From assembly GCA_016875395.1 (NCBI GenBank), contig VGRF01000031.1, forward strand, positions 1-51,254: DNA of 51,254 bases, written 5' to 3'. Positions within the stretch are counted from its first letter, which is position 1, and the number at the start of each line of letters is the position of its first letter. The translations under genes were made by a program, and so were the position numbers. The notes below the pieces were generated by a model. The model saw nothing but the letters and a program-made list of their open reading frames with translations. It ran no database searches and was not told the origin of the DNA. This stretch comes from Deltaproteobacteria bacterium. GTDB taxonomy: Bacteria > Myxococcota_A > UBA9160 > UBA6930. This document shows, in pieces, positions 50,447 to 51,254 of this stretch.

Positions 50447-51254
50447 ATGCTCCGCGGCGCCACCGGAGAATGGGCCGTGACCCGGACTGGCGACGAGGTC
50501 GTCCGCGCATTCGTTCCCAGGGCGCTCCCTCCGGTTCCGCCGCTCGAAGTCGACGCGAGTCTCCAGGCTGTCCTCGACAGCGCACTCGTCGCGCTCGGTC
50601 GCCTCGACAGCGTGAGCGCGCTGCTGCCGGACCCCGCGCTCTTTCTCTACGCGTACGTCCGCAAGGAGGCCGTGCTCTCCTCGCAGATCGAGGGCACGCA
50701 GTCGTCGCTGTCGGACCTCCTTCTGTTCGAGATCGATGAAGCGCCTGGCGTGCCGCTCGACGACGTGGTCGAGGTTTCGAGCTATGTCGCCGCGCTCGAG
50801 CACGGGATCAAGCGGCTGCGCGAGGGCTTCCCGCTCTCGAACCGATTGCTGCGAGAAATCCACGGCGTGCTCCTCGCCAAGGGCCGAGGTGCGGACAAGC
50901 AGCCGGGTGAGTTCCGCCGCTCGCAGAACTGGATCGGCGGAACGCTGCCCGGCAACGCGACCTACGTGCCGCCGCCGCCCGATCGTTTCGAGGCGTGCAT
51001 GGCGGAGCTCGAGCGCTTCCTGTACGACGACCCGGTGCGCGTGCCGGTGCTGCTGAAGGCAGCGCTCGCTCACGCGCAGTTCGAGACGATCCACCCGTTT
51101 CTCGACGGCAACGGCAGAGTCGGGCGACTCCTGATCACGCTGCTCCTGCACCACGACGGCGTGCTCAGCGAGCCGCTTCTCTACGTCAGCCTCTACCTGA
51201 AGAAACACCGCGCGGCGTACTACGAGCACCTTCAGCGCGTGCGAACGGACGGTG
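50447..51254 (+). CDS. Fic family protein (Fic_N + Fic), 3' end outside the window
   Basis: At least 269 residues are visible and the gene runs off the right edge. The N-terminal Fic_N domain holds SSQIEGTQSSL (from 78), where the (S/T)xxxE(G/N) inhibitory motif has E82-G83. The catalytic FIC loop HPFLDGNGRVGR starts at H216. Such enzymes transfer AMP, or related groups, to a hydroxyl of a target protein and are held inactive by the inhibitory glutamate. ATG 50447 follows AAGGAG at 50435-50440. The usual C-terminal winged-helix domain, if present, is beyond the window. It lies inside the island that carries the integrase relic. Confidence 0.88.
   Translation, partial: MLRGATGEWAVTRTGDEVVRAFVPRALPPVPPLEVDASLQAVLDSALVALGRLDSVSALLPDPALFLYAYVRKEAVLSSQIEGTQSSLSDLLLFEIDEAPGVPLDDVVEVSSYVAALEHGIKRLREGFPLSNRLLREIHGVLLAKGRGADKQPGEFRRSQNWIGGTLPGNATYVPPPPDRFEACMAELERFLYDDPVRVPVLLKAALAHAQFETIHPFLDGNGRVGRLLITLLLHHDGVLSEPLLYVSLYLKKHRAAYYEHLQRVRTDG

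Noticed and set aside
1-51254. Long ORFs of 200-500 codons antisense to recognised genes
   Set aside because: High GC makes antisense frames open; they are Arg/Ala/His-rich, lack motifs and ribosome sites, and mirror real genes.
1-51254. CRISPR arrays, rRNA genes, intact tRNA genes, insertion-sequence transposases
   Set aside because: No regularly spaced repeats, rRNA signatures, complete cloverleaf or DDE/Y1 transposase motifs were found.

Overview
The window is GC-rich (roughly 70% by eye) bacterial chromosome with dense genes, short gaps and many ATGA, GTGA or TGATG overlaps. Its content (three acyl-CoA dehydrogenases, three cytochrome P450 genes, many SDRs, VOC and SnoaL proteins, a DUF1800/DUF1501 pair, a WS/DGAT acyltransferase, an ERG4/ERG24-type sterol reductase) suggests a Gram-negative heterotroph of the myxobacterial or 'deltaproteobacterial' kind, or a similar uncultured soil or aquatic lineage. 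That placement is inference: no rRNA or marker gene is present.

Layout. 0-4.5 kb: a P450 broken exactly at its haem loop beside a REP-like repeat, a VOC gene, a 2,4-dienoyl-CoA reductase-like flavoenzyme and an M15 peptidase. 4.5-7.3 kb: a minus-strand run of two alpha/beta hydrolases and two membrane or exported proteins. 7.3-13.5 kb: SnoaL-MFS-SDR, then DUF2238/RidA on the minus strand, then an unknown protein and a double-nitroreductase fusion. 13.7-19.7 kb: a DUF1800/DUF1501 pair followed by a plant-type subtilase interrupted by one in-frame TGA. 19.6-25.5 kb: three acyl-CoA dehydrogenases, a sarcosine-oxidase-like enzyme and a PPOX-fold protein, closed by a strong terminator. 25.8-29.8 kb: NAT plus serine hydrolase, a TPR protein, and a minus-strand trio of RRM protein, Lys/Arg-rich peptide and TIR-like protein.

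30.1-40.5 kb is the most coherent block. A frameshifted WS/DGAT gene is followed by ten translationally coupled plus-strand genes: cofactor-less SDR, SDR, P450, SDR, P450, exported hydrolase, two crotonases, a VOC protein and a sterol-reductase-like membrane enzyme. I read it as an uncharacterised pathway for a sterol, triterpenoid or similar polycyclic substrate. 40.6-48.7 kb holds a VOC gene, an amidohydrolase/ABM/NHL operon, GNAT, YghU-type GST, SDR, an Fe-S (6-4) photolyase and an extended SDR.

The right end is an island boundary: the 3' part of a tRNA-Thr(CGT) gene, a tyrosine integrase with two lesions, and a Fic gene that runs off the window behind a 9-bp inverted repeat. Two patterns cut across the window: several unlike families of REP-like palindromes, and an apparently over-represented word TAACAA/TTGTTA (about 20 copies). 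Several genes carry single-base lesions, which are either real decay or assembly errors.
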